A stretch of 64,000 nt of DNA, taken from Alphaproteobacteria bacterium. Lineage in GTDB: Bacteria; Pseudomonadota; Alphaproteobacteria; UBA8366; Aestuariispiraceae. Position 1 is the first letter of the stretch, and each line of letters opens with the position of its first letter. Positions 29,235-37,373 of the stretch are shown one piece after another. The notes below the pieces were generated by a model. That model worked only from the letters and a program-made list of their open reading frames with translations. It did not search any database and had not been told where the DNA came from. The translations under genes and the position numbers were made by a program. Where the stretch lies: the NCBI GenBank assembly GCA_030065235.1, contig JASJDC010000007.1, positions 1 to 64,000 on the forward strand. Direction: 5' to 3'.

Positions 29235-29803
29235 TGATCATCATGTTCGGGCCGCCGGGGGCGGGGAAGGGCACCCAGGCGAAGATTATTGAGGAAGAGC
29301 ATGGCCTTGTGCAGCTCTCCACCGGCGACATGTTGCGCGCCGCTGTGCGCGCCGGGACGGAAATCGGCCTGCGCGCCAAGGCGATCATGGATCGCGGCGA
29401 CCTGGTGGATGATGAGACGATGCTCGGCGTGATCGAAGAGCGCCTGGGTCAGCCGGATTGCGCCAAGGGCGCCATTCTGGACGGATTCCCGCGGACGGTC
29501 GCTCAGGCCGAGGGTCTGAGCGCGCTGCTGGAGAAGATGGGCCGGGCGATCGATGTGACGATCGAACTGACGGTCGACGAGCAGGAACTGGTCAACCGCA
29601 TGCACGACCGGGTCTCGAAGACGCCCGAGGCGGAGCGCCGCGCCGACGATAACGAGGAGACCCTGAAAAACCGGCTTCAGGTCTTCCGCGATCAAACTGC
29701 GCCGGTGCTGCCCTATTATGAGGCGCGGGGCTTGTTGAAGAAGGTCGACGGCATGCGGTCGATCGAAGAAGTGTCGGCGGATATCCGCCGGGCGGTGGGC
29801 TGA
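29231..29803 (+). CDS. adk: Adenylate kinase (short form)
   Basis: This 190-residue enzyme converts AMP plus ATP to two ADP. The P-loop GPPGAGKGTQA is near residue 7, LSTGDMLRAAV and LDGFPRTVAQAE are the AMP-site motifs, and DRVSKTPEAERRADDNEETL marks a short LID without the zinc-type LID domain. It starts inside the secY stop codon region and is therefore translationally coupled. The next + strand gene is rpsM, 355 bases away. Confidence 0.98.
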   Translation: MMIIMFGPPGAGKGTQAKIIEEEHGLVQLSTGDMLRAAVRAGTEIGLRAKAIMDRGDLVDDETMLGVIEERLGQPDCAKGAILDGFPRTVAQAEGLSALLEKMGRAIDVTIELTVDEQELVNRMHDRVSKTPEAERRADDNEETLKNRLQVFRDQTAPVLPYYEARGLLKKVDGMRSIEEVSADIRRAVG

Positions 29804-29915
29804 TCCGGCCTCTTGGGCGGATCGGGTAAGTGATACGGCGGAACGGGAGCGGAACGGGCGTTATTCTAGGCCTTTCGGATGTTTCGAGGCGGTGGGATTA
29901 CCGCCCTTCGGCGCG

Positions 29916-29943
29916 TTGACAGGCGAGGCGCGATCCGTATACT
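29916..29943 (+). promoter_or_regulatory. Near-consensus promoter of the rpsM-rpsK-rpoA-rplQ operon
   Basis: TTGACA at 29916-29921, 16 bases, then TATACT at 29938-29943. It lies in the 355-base gap 29804-30158 between adk and rpsM, giving a leader of about 210 bases. Nothing else coding is supported in this gap. The hexamers are almost perfect for sigma-70-type polymerase, rare in this GC-rich DNA. Confidence 0.78.
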
Positions 29944-30158
29944 CCGCGCGCTGTTCCGGGGCGACCTTGAGGGCCTGGAAATAGCGCGATCATCCCGAAA
30001 GGGACCCCGCCTGTGTGAAAGTCGTCAGCGGTCCGCGTTGTGCGGGCGCGCCGCCGGCTTATTTGTAGTGACGCAGCCGGGCTGCGTCGGACGGGATGAG
30101 AATTGGACCGGAACGGGACGCCACGGGCGGTTCGACGGTCAGACAAGGATTTGAGACG

Positions 30159-30527
30159 ATGGCACGTATCGCGGGTGTGAACATCCCGACCAACAAGCGC
30201 GTTGTGATCGCGCTGACCTATATTCACGGCATCGGCCCGCATTTCGCCAAGCAAATTCTGGCGAAGACCGGGATTGACCCATCGACCCGCGTGAACTCTC
30301 TGTCGGAAGACGAGGTGGCGCGCATTCGGGAAGCGATCGACTCCGATTACATGGTCGAAGGCGACCTGCGCCGCGAAGTCGCGATGAATATCAAACGCCT
30401 GATGGATTTGGGCTGCTTCCGCGGGTTGCGTCATCGCAAGGGTCTGCCAGTGCGCGGCCAGCGCACGCACACCAACGCGCGGACCCGCAAGGGCCCGGCC
30501 AAGGCCATCGCCGGTAAGAAGAAATAG
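30159..30527 (+). CDS. rpsM: 30S ribosomal protein S13
   Basis: The product has 122 residues from the ATG at 30159 ([21 protein letters not shown]). A longer frame from 30096 adds 21 residues with no family match. The HhH-like segment and [24 protein letters not shown] near the C-terminus are diagnostic. S13 contacts the P-site tRNA and forms bridges to L5. Confidence 0.98.
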   Translation: MARIAGVNIPTNKRVVIALTYIHGIGPHFAKQILAKTGIDPSTRVNSLSEDEVARIREAIDSDYMVEGDLRREVAMNIKRLMDLGCFRGLRHRKGLPVRGQRTHTNARTRKGPAKAIAGKKK

Positions 30528-30641
30528 GCCTCTGGATTTGAACTTTGGCCCGGCGCGCGGAACGGAACCGTGTCGGGCGTAAACGGTCTTCAAGAGACGC
30601 TCGCCCACGGGCGTCGGGCCGTCAATTAGGTGGAAAGCACT

Positions 30642-31028
30642 ATGGCACGCGCTCCTGTTCGCAAGCGTCGCGAGAAAAAGAACATCACGTCGGGCATCGC
30701 CCATGTGAATGCGTCCTTCAACAACACGATGATCACCATCACCGACGTTCAGGGGAATGCGATCTCCTGGTCGAGCGCCGGGATGCAAGGCTTCAAAGGC
30801 AGCCGGAAATCGACCCCCTATGCGGCGCAGATCGCCGCCGAGGACGCCGGCAAGAAGGCCGCCGATCACGGCATGAAGACCCTGGAAGTGAATGTGAAGG
30901 GCCCCGGCTCCGGACGCGAGTCGGCGCTGCGCGCGCTGCAGTCGGTCGGTTTCACGATCACCGCCATCAAGGACGTCACGCCGATTCCGCATAACGGCTG
31001 CCGTCCGCGCAAGCGTCGCCGCGTCTAA
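30642..31028 (+). CDS. rpsK: 30S ribosomal protein S11
   Basis: The product has 128 residues from the ATG at 30642 ([18 protein letters not shown]). [20 protein letters not shown] and the C-terminal [13 protein letters not shown] are family hallmarks. S11 lies on the platform by the E-site codon. AGGTGGAAAGC precedes the start. The gap to rpsM is 114 bases. Confidence 0.98.
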   Translation: MARAPVRKRREKKNITSGIAHVNASFNNTMITITDVQGNAISWSSAGMQGFKGSRKSTPYAAQIAAEDAGKKAADHGMKTLEVNVKGPGSGRESALRALQSVGFTITAIKDVTPIPHNGCRPRKRRRV

Positions 31029-31142
31029 GACGCCTGGCGCGCCGCCGCACGGTCCGCTCCCGGCCGTTCGGTTGTTGGATTCTCAACGGGAGCCGCCTGT
31101 TGATGACAAGGGACGCCGGTTTCAAGCGCCGGTGAGATGTGA

Positions 31143-32177
31143 ATGAGCGAAACCTCCGCCGCCGTACAACGCAATTGGCAATCCCTGATCAAGCCGACCA
31201 AATTGGAAGTCTCCCCCGGGGCCGATCCGAAACGCACCGCGACCCTGGTCGCCGAGCCGCTAGAGCGCGGTTTCGGCATGACTCTCGGCAACGCCCTGCG
31301 CCGGATCCTGTTGTCCTCGCTGCAAGGGGCGGCGGTGTCCTCGATCCAGATCGACGGTGTATTGCATGAATTCTCCTCGATCCCGGGCGTCCGCGAGGAT
31401 GTGACCGACATCGTTCTGAACGTGAAGGCCTTGGCGCTGCGCATGCATGGCGACGGGCCCAAGCGGATGCGGCTGGCGGTCGAAGGACCGGCGGAAGTCA
31501 CCGCCGGCATGATCGAGACGGGTCCGGATATCGAGGTGATGAACCCGAACTTGGTGATCTGCACCATGGATAAGGGCGCGTCGCTGAACATCGAATTCGT
31601 CGTCGCCTCAGGCAAAGGCTATATCCCCGCCGCCCAGAACCGTCCGGAAGACGCCCCGATCGGCCTGATCCCGGTCGACTCGATCTTCAGCCCGGTCCGC
31701 AAGGTCAGCTACAAGGTCGACAACACCCGCGTCGGCCAGGTCACCGACTATGACAAGCTGTCCATGTCGATTGAGACCAACGGCGCGGTGACGCCGGAAG
31801 ACGCGATCGCGCTGGCCGCCCGCATCCTGCAGGATCAGTTGCAGATCTTCATCAATTTCGAAGAGCCGCAACAGCGCGTCGAGGAAAGCGGCGCCGCCGA
31901 GCTGCCCTTCAACCGCAACCTGCTGCGCAAGGTTGACGAGCTGGAGCTGAGCGTGCGCTCGGCCAACTGCTTGAAGAACGACAATATCGTCTATATCGGC
32001 GATCTTGTTCAGAAGACCGAAAGCGAAATGCTGCGGACGCCGAACTTCGGCCGTAAGTCGCTGAACGAGATCAAGGAAGTGCTGACCCAGATGGGGCTGG
32101 CGCTGGGCATGGAAATCACCGGTTGGCCGCCGGAGAATATCGAAGACATGGCCAAGCGGCTCGAAGAGCCGTTCTAA
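31143..32177 (+). CDS. rpoA: DNA-directed RNA polymerase subunit alpha
   Basis: The product has 344 residues. The N-terminal dimerisation domain (to about 235) includes [20 protein letters not shown]. The C-terminal domain contains [18 protein letters not shown], with the UP-element-contacting arginine, and [16 protein letters not shown]. Length is normal. rpsD, which sits before rpoA in gammaproteobacteria, is absent, as usual in alphaproteobacteria. Confidence 0.98.
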   Translation: MSETSAAVQRNWQSLIKPTKLEVSPGADPKRTATLVAEPLERGFGMTLGNALRRILLSSLQGAAVSSIQIDGVLHEFSSIPGVREDVTDIVLNVKALALRMHGDGPKRMRLAVEGPAEVTAGMIETGPDIEVMNPNLVICTMDKGASLNIEFVVASGKGYIPAAQNRPEDAPIGLIPVDSIFSPVRKVSYKVDNTRVGQVTDYDKLSMSIETNGAVTPEDAIALAARILQDQLQIFINFEEPQQRVEESGAAELPFNRNLLRKVDELELSVRSANCLKNDNIVYIGDLVQKTESEMLRTPNFGRKSLNEIKEVLTQMGLALGMEITGWPPENIEDMAKRLEEPF

Positions 32178-32290
32178 CGGCTGTTGGGGGACCGCCACAG
32201 TTCCCGCGACAGCGCTCCACCGTCGGCTGTAGCCAAGCAAGAACAAGATAGGCGACCGGCGGCCAACAGTAAGAAGCAAGGAGACCAGAC

Positions 32291-32710
32291 ATGCGCCATC
32301 GTATGGCCAAGCGGAAGCTGAACCGCACCGCATCCCACCGCAAAGCCATGTTCGCCAATATGGCCAACGCGCTGATCAAGCACGAGCAGATCAACACGAC
32401 CCTGCCAAAGGCGAAAGAGCTGCGTGGCGTTGTCGATCGGCTGATCACGCTGGGCAAGAAGGGCGGTCTGCACCGCCGCAGACAGGCCTTTGCGCAACTG
32501 CGCGACGACGCCATGGTGGCCAAGCTGTTCGGTGATCTGGCCGAGCGCTACACCGACCGTCCAGGCGGCTATACCCGCGTGCTGAAGGCCGGCTTTCGCT
32601 ATGGCGACAACGCGCCGATGGCGATGATCGAATTGGTCGACCGTGATGCGGACGCCAAGGGCCAGGATTCCGGCCCGACCCAGGATGTCGAGGCCGACGA
32701 CGAGGAATAG
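32291..32710 (+). CDS. rplQ: 50S ribosomal protein L17
   Basis: The product has 139 residues. It begins [20 protein letters not shown], the most conserved part of L17, and ends in an acidic Asp/Glu tail after the conserved core. L17 lies at the tunnel exit. It ends the ribosomal region; a terminator follows at 32804-32840. AAGGAGACC precedes the start. Confidence 0.98.
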   Translation: MRHRMAKRKLNRTASHRKAMFANMANALIKHEQINTTLPKAKELRGVVDRLITLGKKGGLHRRRQAFAQLRDDAMVAKLFGDLAERYTDRPGGYTRVLKAGFRYGDNAPMAMIELVDRDADAKGQDSGPTQDVEADDEE

Positions 32711-32774
32711 GCCTCAAGCCAATTCCGGTGCGCCCAATGTGAACCAATCGCGCCCTCGTGGCGTAGGAATAACC

Positions 32775-32918
32775 AAGAGTTTCTTGTCACCCTGGCGGAT
32801 GACAAAAGCCCCGCGGCGAACCTGTCGCGCGGGGCTTTTTCTTTGGGCGTCGGGCGCTGCGATCACGCGGCGGGAATCGACTTCAGGTGTTCGAGTTCGA
32901 AGGAGGCGACCCGATCGA
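32775..32918 (+). repeat. Direct repeat copy 1 (terminator plus ABM gene end)
   Basis: About 144 bases match 35482-35624 with roughly ten differences. The unit starts at AAGAGTNTCTTGTCACC, includes a bidirectional terminator, then the reverse complement of the last codons of an ABM-domain gene. A third, degenerate match to the first half lies at 37374-37432. The copies flank the LysR/SRPBCC cassette. Confidence 0.9.
32804..32840 (+). terminator. Bidirectional terminator after rplQ
   Basis: AAAAGCCCCGCG at 32804-32815 pairs with CGCGGGGC at 32828-32835 followed by TTTTT at 32836-32840. A-run and T-run on both sides allow termination from either strand. It lies 94 bases past the rplQ stop and is inside repeat copy 1. 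Confidence 0.88.
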
Positions 32919-32956
32919 CTGTTCGCTTGAGGGCGGCTTCGGCGGTGATGTTTCGC
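32863..32956 (-). pseudogene. C-terminal remnant of a second ABM-domain monooxygenase gene
   Basis: The minus strand reads ...KRTVDRVASFELEHLKSIPAA and a TGA stop at 32863. The intact gene at 35570-35878 ends KTRDRIASFELEHLKSIPAA. The match fades upstream at the LysR stop codon (32957-32959). With the N-terminal remnant at 35351-35429 it forms the two ends of one broken gene. No start codon or body is left. Confidence 0.75.
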
Positions 32957-33856
32957 CTATATCGAAACGCCTTCGATCAGGTCTTTCCGAGCCAGTGCAG
33001 CCGTCGCGAGGGCTTCGAAGGCCGCTCTGATCCGCGGCGACTTGCGCAGGCTCTCATGTGTCAGGATCCACAGCGCATTCAGTTCCCGCAAACGGTTTGG
33101 CGATAGGCGGACAAGGTCGGGTTGGGCGTCGCCGACATAACAGGGCAGCTCCACAGCCGCCGGGAGCGACAGAGCAATGGCAAGTTGAGACTGGATGTCA
33201 GAGACGGTCGCAACGATGCGCACTTGCCTGAACCCAAGCGATGCATAGATCGGCGCGACGACAGAGGCGTCGTCCCAGCCGACGACGGGCAGGGGATCTA
33301 CTCCGTCCTTGAGAGCTTCTGCTGCTTGGCGCGACGCGTATACGGTGGACCGCGCTTGGCACAGCCTTCTGCCAAACAGGGAGGGCATTGGTGAATTCTG
33401 CAGCCGCAGAACGATATCTGACTCCCGTTGATCGAGATCGGCAAAGCCATCTCCGAGGGCGAAATTCAAGGTGATCTCTGGATGGCGGGCGTGCAACACA
33501 CCGACCGCCTCCGCCGCGACGTGCGCGAGAAGGCTTGCATTCATTGAAACAGTGACAGGACCGGCGGCTTCGTGGCCCGCGTCGTCCAGGAACCGCGTCA
33601 ACGCCTCCGACTCCGTGGCCATACGCTCAGCATGTTCGATGATGCGGGCGCCCTCGTCGGTTAATGTGTATCCCCGCACCGACTTCACGAAGGCCGACAC
33701 GCCCATGGCCTTTTCGGCGACCCTTATCCGATGGGCGAGGGTCGTGTGTGCGACGCCGAGTTCCGCAGCGGCGGCCCTGACTGTACCGTAGCGGGCGACA
33801 AGGAGGATCGCCTGCATCCCGTCCCAGCTCAGCCAACTGGAGTGTTTTTGCACCAT
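32957..33856 (-). CDS. LysR-family transcriptional regulator
   Basis: The product has 299 residues. An N-terminal winged helix-turn-helix lies at residues about 10-68 (DGMQAILLVARYGTVRAAAA, then ELGVAHTTLAHRIRVAEKAM), followed by a LysR effector domain beginning near residue 95 (GPVTVSMNASLLAHVAAEAV). It is divergent from the SRPBCC gene at 33939 across an 82-base gap, the classic LysR arrangement, so it probably controls that operon and itself. The ligand is unknown. A TATAAT at 11 bases before its ATG suggests a very short leader. Its stop codon touches the ABM remnant, which marks the left edge of the inserted cassette. Confidence 0.93.
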   Translation of the reverse strand: MVQKHSSWLSWDGMQAILLVARYGTVRAAAAELGVAHTTLAHRIRVAEKAMGVSAFVKSVRGYTLTDEGARIIEHAERMATESEALTRFLDDAGHEAAGPVTVSMNASLLAHVAAEAVGVLHARHPEITLNFALGDGFADLDQRESDIVLRLQNSPMPSLFGRRLCQARSTVYASRQAAEALKDGVDPLPVVGWDDASVVAPIYASLGFRQVRIVATVSDIQSQLAIALSLPAAVELPCYVGDAQPDLVRLSPNRLRELNALWILTHESLRKSPRIRAAFEALATAALARKDLIEGVSI

Positions 33857-33938
33857 GTTGGTCTATTATACGGTATTTTTGCTCTTAGGAAGCCACGATA
33901 GCCTTGGTCACATCACATTGACAGAAAGGAGAAACCAA
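33857..33938. promoter_or_regulatory. Divergent promoter region of the LysR and SRPBCC genes
   Basis: This 82-base, AT-rich gap holds both promoters. On the minus strand TATAAT lies just before the LysR start, without a good -35. On the + strand AAGGAGA (about 33926-33932) is the ribosome-binding site of the GTG start at 33939. A LysR box (T-N11-A) is expected here but no single site was clear enough to name. Confidence 0.6.
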
Positions 33939-34334
33939 GTGGCCACCATAACAAAGACAGCGACCCTGCGCGCGCCGGTCGCCGAGGTATGGGACATCGT
34001 GTCCGATATCGGCAACGTCCCGGCATTGACCGGCATGATCATTGAAAGTGTGGTTGAGGGCGATCATAGGACGTGCCGCATGGCGGATGGTCAGACTCTG
34101 GAAGAGAGTATTCTTTCGGTCGATCACGACTTGCGCCGGGTCGCCTATCGGGTGCATTCCTCGCCTTTCCCGATTACCGAGCATGCCGCGTCGATCGTCG
34201 TCAGCGACGACGGCGGGCGCGCGCGCGTGATCTGGACAACGGATCTGCTGCCCGACAGCGCCGCGCCGATGTTTCGTGAAGCGGCGGACATGATGTTCAA
34301 CGACATGATCAAACGCATGGGAGGTGTGGCATGA
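33939..34334 (+). CDS. SRPBCC (polyketide cyclase/START-like) family protein
   Basis: The product has 131 residues from a GTG at 33939; the frame is open further upstream, but AAGGAGA ends 6 bases before this GTG and the family fold starts here (VATITKTATLRAPVAEVWDIV). The helix-grip pattern of SRPBCC proteins follows: VPALTGMIIESVVEGDHRTC, LRRVAYRVHSSPFPI and a long C-terminal helix (SAAPMFREAADMMFNDMIKR). Such proteins bind small hydrophobic ligands or act as aromatases or cyclases; the ligand is not predictable. Its stop overlaps the next gene as ATGA. Confidence 0.88.
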   Translation: MATITKTATLRAPVAEVWDIVSDIGNVPALTGMIIESVVEGDHRTCRMADGQTLEESILSVDHDLRRVAYRVHSSPFPITEHAASIVVSDDGGRARVIWTTDLLPDSAAPMFREAADMMFNDMIKRMGGVA

Positions 34335-34768
34335 AAAAGATCGCTCTTTCCATATTGCTTGCGCTCTCGACGGTGGCGCCATCTACGGGCTCGGCCCAAG
34401 ACCTGTTCGCCCGCGAGCAGACTGCGGCGGACCTGGATGATGTCTACTTCATTGCGCAATTGAAGGTCGACGACATGGAGGCCTTCCAAAATGAGTACGT
34501 CCCCGGGACGGCGGCGCTGCTTGGTGAGACGAGCGCGCTTGTCTTGGCCGTATCGCCGGCGCCGACCGTGGTCGAGGGCGCCTGGGACAGCAACTGGACC
34601 GTTCTGATGCGGTTCGAAACCCAGGCCGACTTCGATAGGTTCTACAAGGACGACGCCTACCAGGCCCAGTTCGTGCCGATCCGCACGCGCGCGGCCAGCA
34701 TCAACAATGTCGTGCTTCTTCCGGCGTTCGATCCGGCGCAGTTCGGGCGGCAATCGCAGCCCGAGTAG
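34331..34768 (+). CDS. Exported DUF1330-like protein
   Basis: The product has 145 residues. Residues 1-22 form a signal peptide (MKKIALSILLALSTVAPS, cleavage probably after GSA). The mature part resembles the DUF1330 ferredoxin-like fold: VYFIAQLKVDDMEAFQNEYV, VVEGAWDSNWTVLMRF and ADFDRFYKDDAYQAQFVPI. Most DUF1330 proteins are cytoplasmic, so export is notable. It overlaps the SRPBCC gene by 4 bases and precedes a second SRPBCC gene. Function is unknown. Confidence 0.8.
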   Translation: MKKIALSILLALSTVAPSTGSAQDLFAREQTAADLDDVYFIAQLKVDDMEAFQNEYVPGTAALLGETSALVLAVSPAPTVVEGAWDSNWTVLMRFETQADFDRFYKDDAYQAQFVPIRTRAASINNVVLLPAFDPAQFGRQSQPE

Positions 34769-34801
34769 CAAAAGCATCGATGAAACCGAAAGGAAATGAC
34801 A

Positions 34802-35269
34802 ATGAAGACAGTAATCGTTGAAGAAACCGTCGGCGCATCGCTCGACAAGGTGTGGGCCAGTTGGGACAATTTTGGTGAAGTGGCCCGGTTTCACCCGGGC
34901 ATTATGGCTTCGCGTCTACTGGCCGGAAGCGCGCACTCGGGCGTTGGCGCGCGCCGCCAATGCGATCTGTCCGCCAACGGGAAACAGTTCGTCCGCGAAA
35001 AGATCGTGGCCTACGATCCCCCGCACCGGATGGTGATCGACATTTATGAGGCGACCGTTCCTATCCGCTCCGCAAAGGCGACGCTTGAATTGTCGGCGGC
35101 GGGTGCGGACCGGACACAGGTCAGGATGACGATGGCGTTTACGCCCGGCATGGGTTTCTTGGGCTGGCTGATTTCGCCCATGATGGCGTCGCAATTCAAG
35201 TCGATGCTCGCCAAGGCGCTCAAGAGCAACGCCGCCTTCGTGATGAGCGGCGTTGAGGTCGCCAGGTAG
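34802..35269 (+). CDS. Second SRPBCC (polyketide cyclase/START-like) family protein
   Basis: The product has 155 residues from the ATG at 34802; an in-frame ATG at 34796 sits one base after AGGA, so the later start has the proper 7-base spacing. The protein opens MKTVIVEETVGASLDKVWAS, contains KFVREKIVAYDPPHRMVIDI-like strands (seen as VREKIVAYDPPHRMVIDIYE) and a Gly/Met-rich helix near residue 115. It differs from the first SRPBCC protein in length and sequence, so this is not a recent duplication. Third gene of the cassette. Confidence 0.87.
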   Translation: MKTVIVEETVGASLDKVWASWDNFGEVARFHPGIMASRLLAGSAHSGVGARRQCDLSANGKQFVREKIVAYDPPHRMVIDIYEATVPIRSAKATLELSAAGADRTQVRMTMAFTPGMGFLGWLISPMMASQFKSMLAKALKSNAAFVMSGVEVAR

Positions 35270-35350
35270 GCGGGACGGAGGGACGGTCCACAGCGAGCGC
35301 GGCGCTCCCGTCGTTTGCGGTGTAGACCTGGTCTCGCCGTGCTCCTCGGA

Positions 35351-35429
35351 CCAGTCCCGATTTTCATCATCCACAAAGACGGGGACGATGAGAATGCGTT
35401 TATTGGCGTCGGCGCTCGTCCCGACACAC
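35351..35429 (-). pseudogene. N-terminal remnant of the broken ABM-domain gene
   Basis: The minus strand reads VGTSADANKRILIVPVFV then DDENRDW. The intact neighbour starts MGVGAEKLILIASIVAEDEN then RDF. The frames correspond and the bases GGATGATGAAAATCGGGACT versus GGATGAGAACCGGGACT align, but the start codon is lost and the similarity stops after ENRDW. It matches the missing 5' end of the C-terminal remnant at 32863-32956. Confidence 0.6.
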
Positions 35430-35481
35430 TGATGGCGACCTTGCCGGATACCGACCGAGCCCTGTCGGCGCAACCAGCAAA

Positions 35482-35624
35482 AAGAGTCTCTTGTCACCCT
35501 GGCGGATGACAAAAGCCCCGCAGCGAATGCATCGCGCGGGGCTTTTTCTTTGGGTGTCGGGCGCTGCGATCACGCGGCGGGAATTGACTTCAGGTGTTCG
35601 AGTTCGAAGGATGCGATCCGATCC
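35482..35624 (+). repeat. Direct repeat copy 2 (terminator plus ABM gene end)
   Basis: About 143 bases are nearly identical to 32775-32918. Here the right half is the actual 3' end of the intact ABM gene, which shows that the repeated unit is a terminator plus gene end rather than a transposon end. No transposase or inverted repeat is seen at either copy. Confidence 0.9.
35511..35547 (-). terminator. Bidirectional terminator after the ABM gene
   Basis: AAAAGCCCCGC at 35511-35521 pairs with GCGGGGC at 35536-35542 followed by TTTTT. On the minus strand it lies 23 bases past the ABM stop; on the + strand it can end transcripts from the SRPBCC operon. Confidence 0.85.
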
Positions 35625-35878
35625 CGTGTTTTTTCGCGGAAGTCCGCGATATGCTCGGTTTCCATATGCGCCAGCCACGCGCCGCGGGAAGCCCATGTTT
35701 CAATCATCAGAAAACGGTTGGGATCTTCATCGGACACAACCAGATCGTAGCGTTCGCAACCCGCTTCGTTCCTGGTTGGCGAGAGAAGGGCGCGCAGCGC
35801 ACGTAGTATGAAGTCCCGGTTCTCATCCTCTGCGACGATGGACGCGATGAGGATGAGCTTCTCGGCCCCGACACCCAT
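35570..35878 (-). CDS. Antibiotic biosynthesis monooxygenase (ABM) domain protein
   Basis: This 102-residue protein starts at the ATG 35878-35876, overlapping the oxidoreductase stop as TGATG. It is the compact ferredoxin-like ABM fold: LILIASIVAEDENRDFILRA, EAGCERYDLVVSDEDPNRFL, and the WASRGAWLAHMETEHIADF helix with the conserved His. Relatives are YgiN-type quinol monooxygenases and small quinone-handling enzymes. Pairing with a quinone oxidoreductase supports a quinone or electrophile detoxification role (inference). A broken second copy lies downstream. Confidence 0.88.
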   Translation of the reverse strand: MGVGAEKLILIASIVAEDENRDFILRALRALLSPTRNEAGCERYDLVVSDEDPNRFLMIETWASRGAWLAHMETEHIADFREKTRDRIASFELEHLKSIPAA

Positions 35879-36870
35879 CACGATACCTCCACGACGACTT
35901 TGCCGATGGCCTTGCCGGACAGCAAACGATCGTGGGCCGCTCCCACATCTGAGAGCGCGAAGACGGTCTCGTCGATCAGCGGCGCAACCATGCCGGCCTC
36001 CACCATGTTTGCGAGTTTCTCCAGAATGCGCCCGTGGGCTTCTCTGCCGACGCCTGTCAGAAGCGGGATCAGCATGAAGACCACATGAAGCGTGGCGTTC
36101 TTGACATGCAATGGGGAAAGATCGGGGGCGCTTTCCAGCGATACGATGGTGACGCACCGTCCATTGATCGCGATCGCGTCGAGCGACGGGGCGATATTGT
36201 CGCCGCCGACCGTATCGAAAACCACGTCGTAGCCCGCGCCCGCCGTGCCGCTCTCGACATAGTCGGCGACGGAAAGCTCCGGATACAGGAACACTTCGTC
36301 CGCGCCGAGCTTGAGTGCGATGTCGGCTTTTTCCTGCGTCGACACGGTGGCATGCACAATCGCGCCTAGGGCCTTCGCCAATTGAATCGCGATATGGCCG
36401 ACGCCGCCCGTACCGCCATGGATCAGCACCTTTTCGCCGGGCGCGACCTTGGCCCGGTCGACCAGCGCTTCCCAGGCGGTGATGGCCACCAGAGGCAACG
36501 CCGCACTCTGTTTGAAATCCAGATTGGCCGGCATGGGGGCGAGCAAACGGGCGTCCGCCACCATCATAGTGGCGTAAGCGCCGCCGCTCCCCTTGATGCC
36601 GCCGGCGCAGCCATAGACCTTATCCCCGACGGCGAAGCGCTCGACGCCTTCGCCAACGGCCAGGACGGTTCCAGCGACGTCACAGCCCAGGACAATCGGG
36701 TCGTCTGGGGCGATCGCATCCATACCGCCGCGGATCTTTGTGTCCACGACATTGATGCTGGCCGCCCTGACGGAAATCAGAACTTGGCCCGGCCCCGGCG
36801 CCGGGTCGTCCAGGGTCAGTTCTTGGAACTCGATCTCGCTCCCCAACGCGGGGATCATCATCGCTTTCAT
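35878..36870 (-). CDS. Zinc-independent quinone oxidoreductase, MDR superfamily
   Basis: The product has 330 residues. The GroES-like domain comes first (ASINVVDTKIRGG, VLGCDVAGTVLAVGEGVERF), then the Rossmann domain with the NADPH motif GGTGGVG at residues 152-158. The zinc ligands of alcohol dehydrogenases are missing. It probably reduces quinones or enones with NADPH. AAAGGAGAG precedes the ATG. It is divergent from the HxlR gene, which probably regulates it, and is translationally coupled to the ABM gene. Confidence 0.92.
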   Translation of the reverse strand: MKAMMIPALGSEIEFQELTLDDPAPGPGQVLISVRAASINVVDTKIRGGMDAIAPDDPIVLGCDVAGTVLAVGEGVERFAVGDKVYGCAGGIKGSGGAYATMMVADARLLAPMPANLDFKQSAALPLVAITAWEALVDRAKVAPGEKVLIHGGTGGVGHIAIQLAKALGAIVHATVSTQEKADIALKLGADEVFLYPELSVADYVESGTAGAGYDVVFDTVGGDNIAPSLDAIAINGRCVTIVSLESAPDLSPLHVKNATLHVVFMLIPLLTGVGREAHGRILEKLANMVEAGMVAPLIDETVFALSDVGAAHDRLLSGKAIGKVVVEVS

Positions 36871-36985
36871 CTGCGCTCTCCTTTGGTCACTGTGATCTGA
36901 CTGTTGAGGCGCATAGATAACTATTGTAACTTCATCAGCAAGAACCCACTTTTTTGTATGGTAGTATCAAAAAGGAAACTATAGG
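36871..36985. promoter_or_regulatory. Divergent promoter region between quinone oxidoreductase and HxlR
   Basis: This 115-base AT-rich gap separates two divergent starts. GTATGGTAGTATC near 36956-36968 is an imperfect palindrome of the kind bound by HxlR dimers, and AAGGAAAC precedes the HxlR ATG. I could not fix the -35 and -10 elements. Confidence 0.5.
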
Positions 36986-37333
36986 ATGAAGAATACAAGC
37001 GACGCGCAGCATGACAAGCCGTTCGGCTGTTCGGTCGAAGCGACGCTGGCGGTCATCGGCGGGCGCTGGAAGCCCGTGATCCTTTTCAAACTCATGGAAG
37101 AGGGCACATTACGGTTCGGCGAACTGCGCCGGCAGGTGCCGGACGCCACCCAGAAAATGATGACCCAGCAACTGCGGGAACTGGAGCGCGACGAGATCAT
37201 CCATCGCGAGGTCTATCCCGAGGTGCCGCCAAAAGTAGAGTACAGCCTGACGGATTATGGCAGAAGCCTAGAGGCCGTCCTCCTCTCCATGAGAGACTGG
37301 GGCGCCAGCCATACCAAGAAACTGGCGGAGTGA
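36986..37333 (+). CDS. HxlR-family winged-helix transcriptional regulator
   Basis: The product has 115 residues. The HxlR signature is complete: a Cys near residue 15 ([17 protein letters not shown]), then [20 protein letters not shown] with [10 protein letters not shown] in the recognition region, and [12 protein letters not shown] in the wing. Members sense quinones or electrophiles through the N-terminal Cys and repress a divergent oxidoreductase gene, exactly the layout here. Control of 35570-36870 is therefore likely but inferred. Confidence 0.93.
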   Translation: MKNTSDAQHDKPFGCSVEATLAVIGGRWKPVILFKLMEEGTLRFGELRRQVPDATQKMMTQQLRELERDEIIHREVYPEVPPKVEYSLTDYGRSLEAVLLSMRDWGASHTKKLAE

Positions 37334-37373
37334 CGCTGGTAGCCGCAGTTTGGCGTGCGGGAAATGACGCGGG

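Noticed and set aside
29804-30158. rpmJ (L36) between secY/adk and rpsM
   Set aside because: I looked for it because it sits after secY in many bacteria; no 37-41 residue Cys/His/Arg/Lys-rich frame is present.
32643-33106. Short + strand frames over the repeat and LysR end
   Set aside because: They read through the terminator and remnant DNA and show no protein character.
35570-36157. A longer 195-residue version of the ABM protein
   Set aside because: The extension reads the oxidoreductase gene in a wrong frame; the TGATG overlap start gives the normal 102-residue family length.
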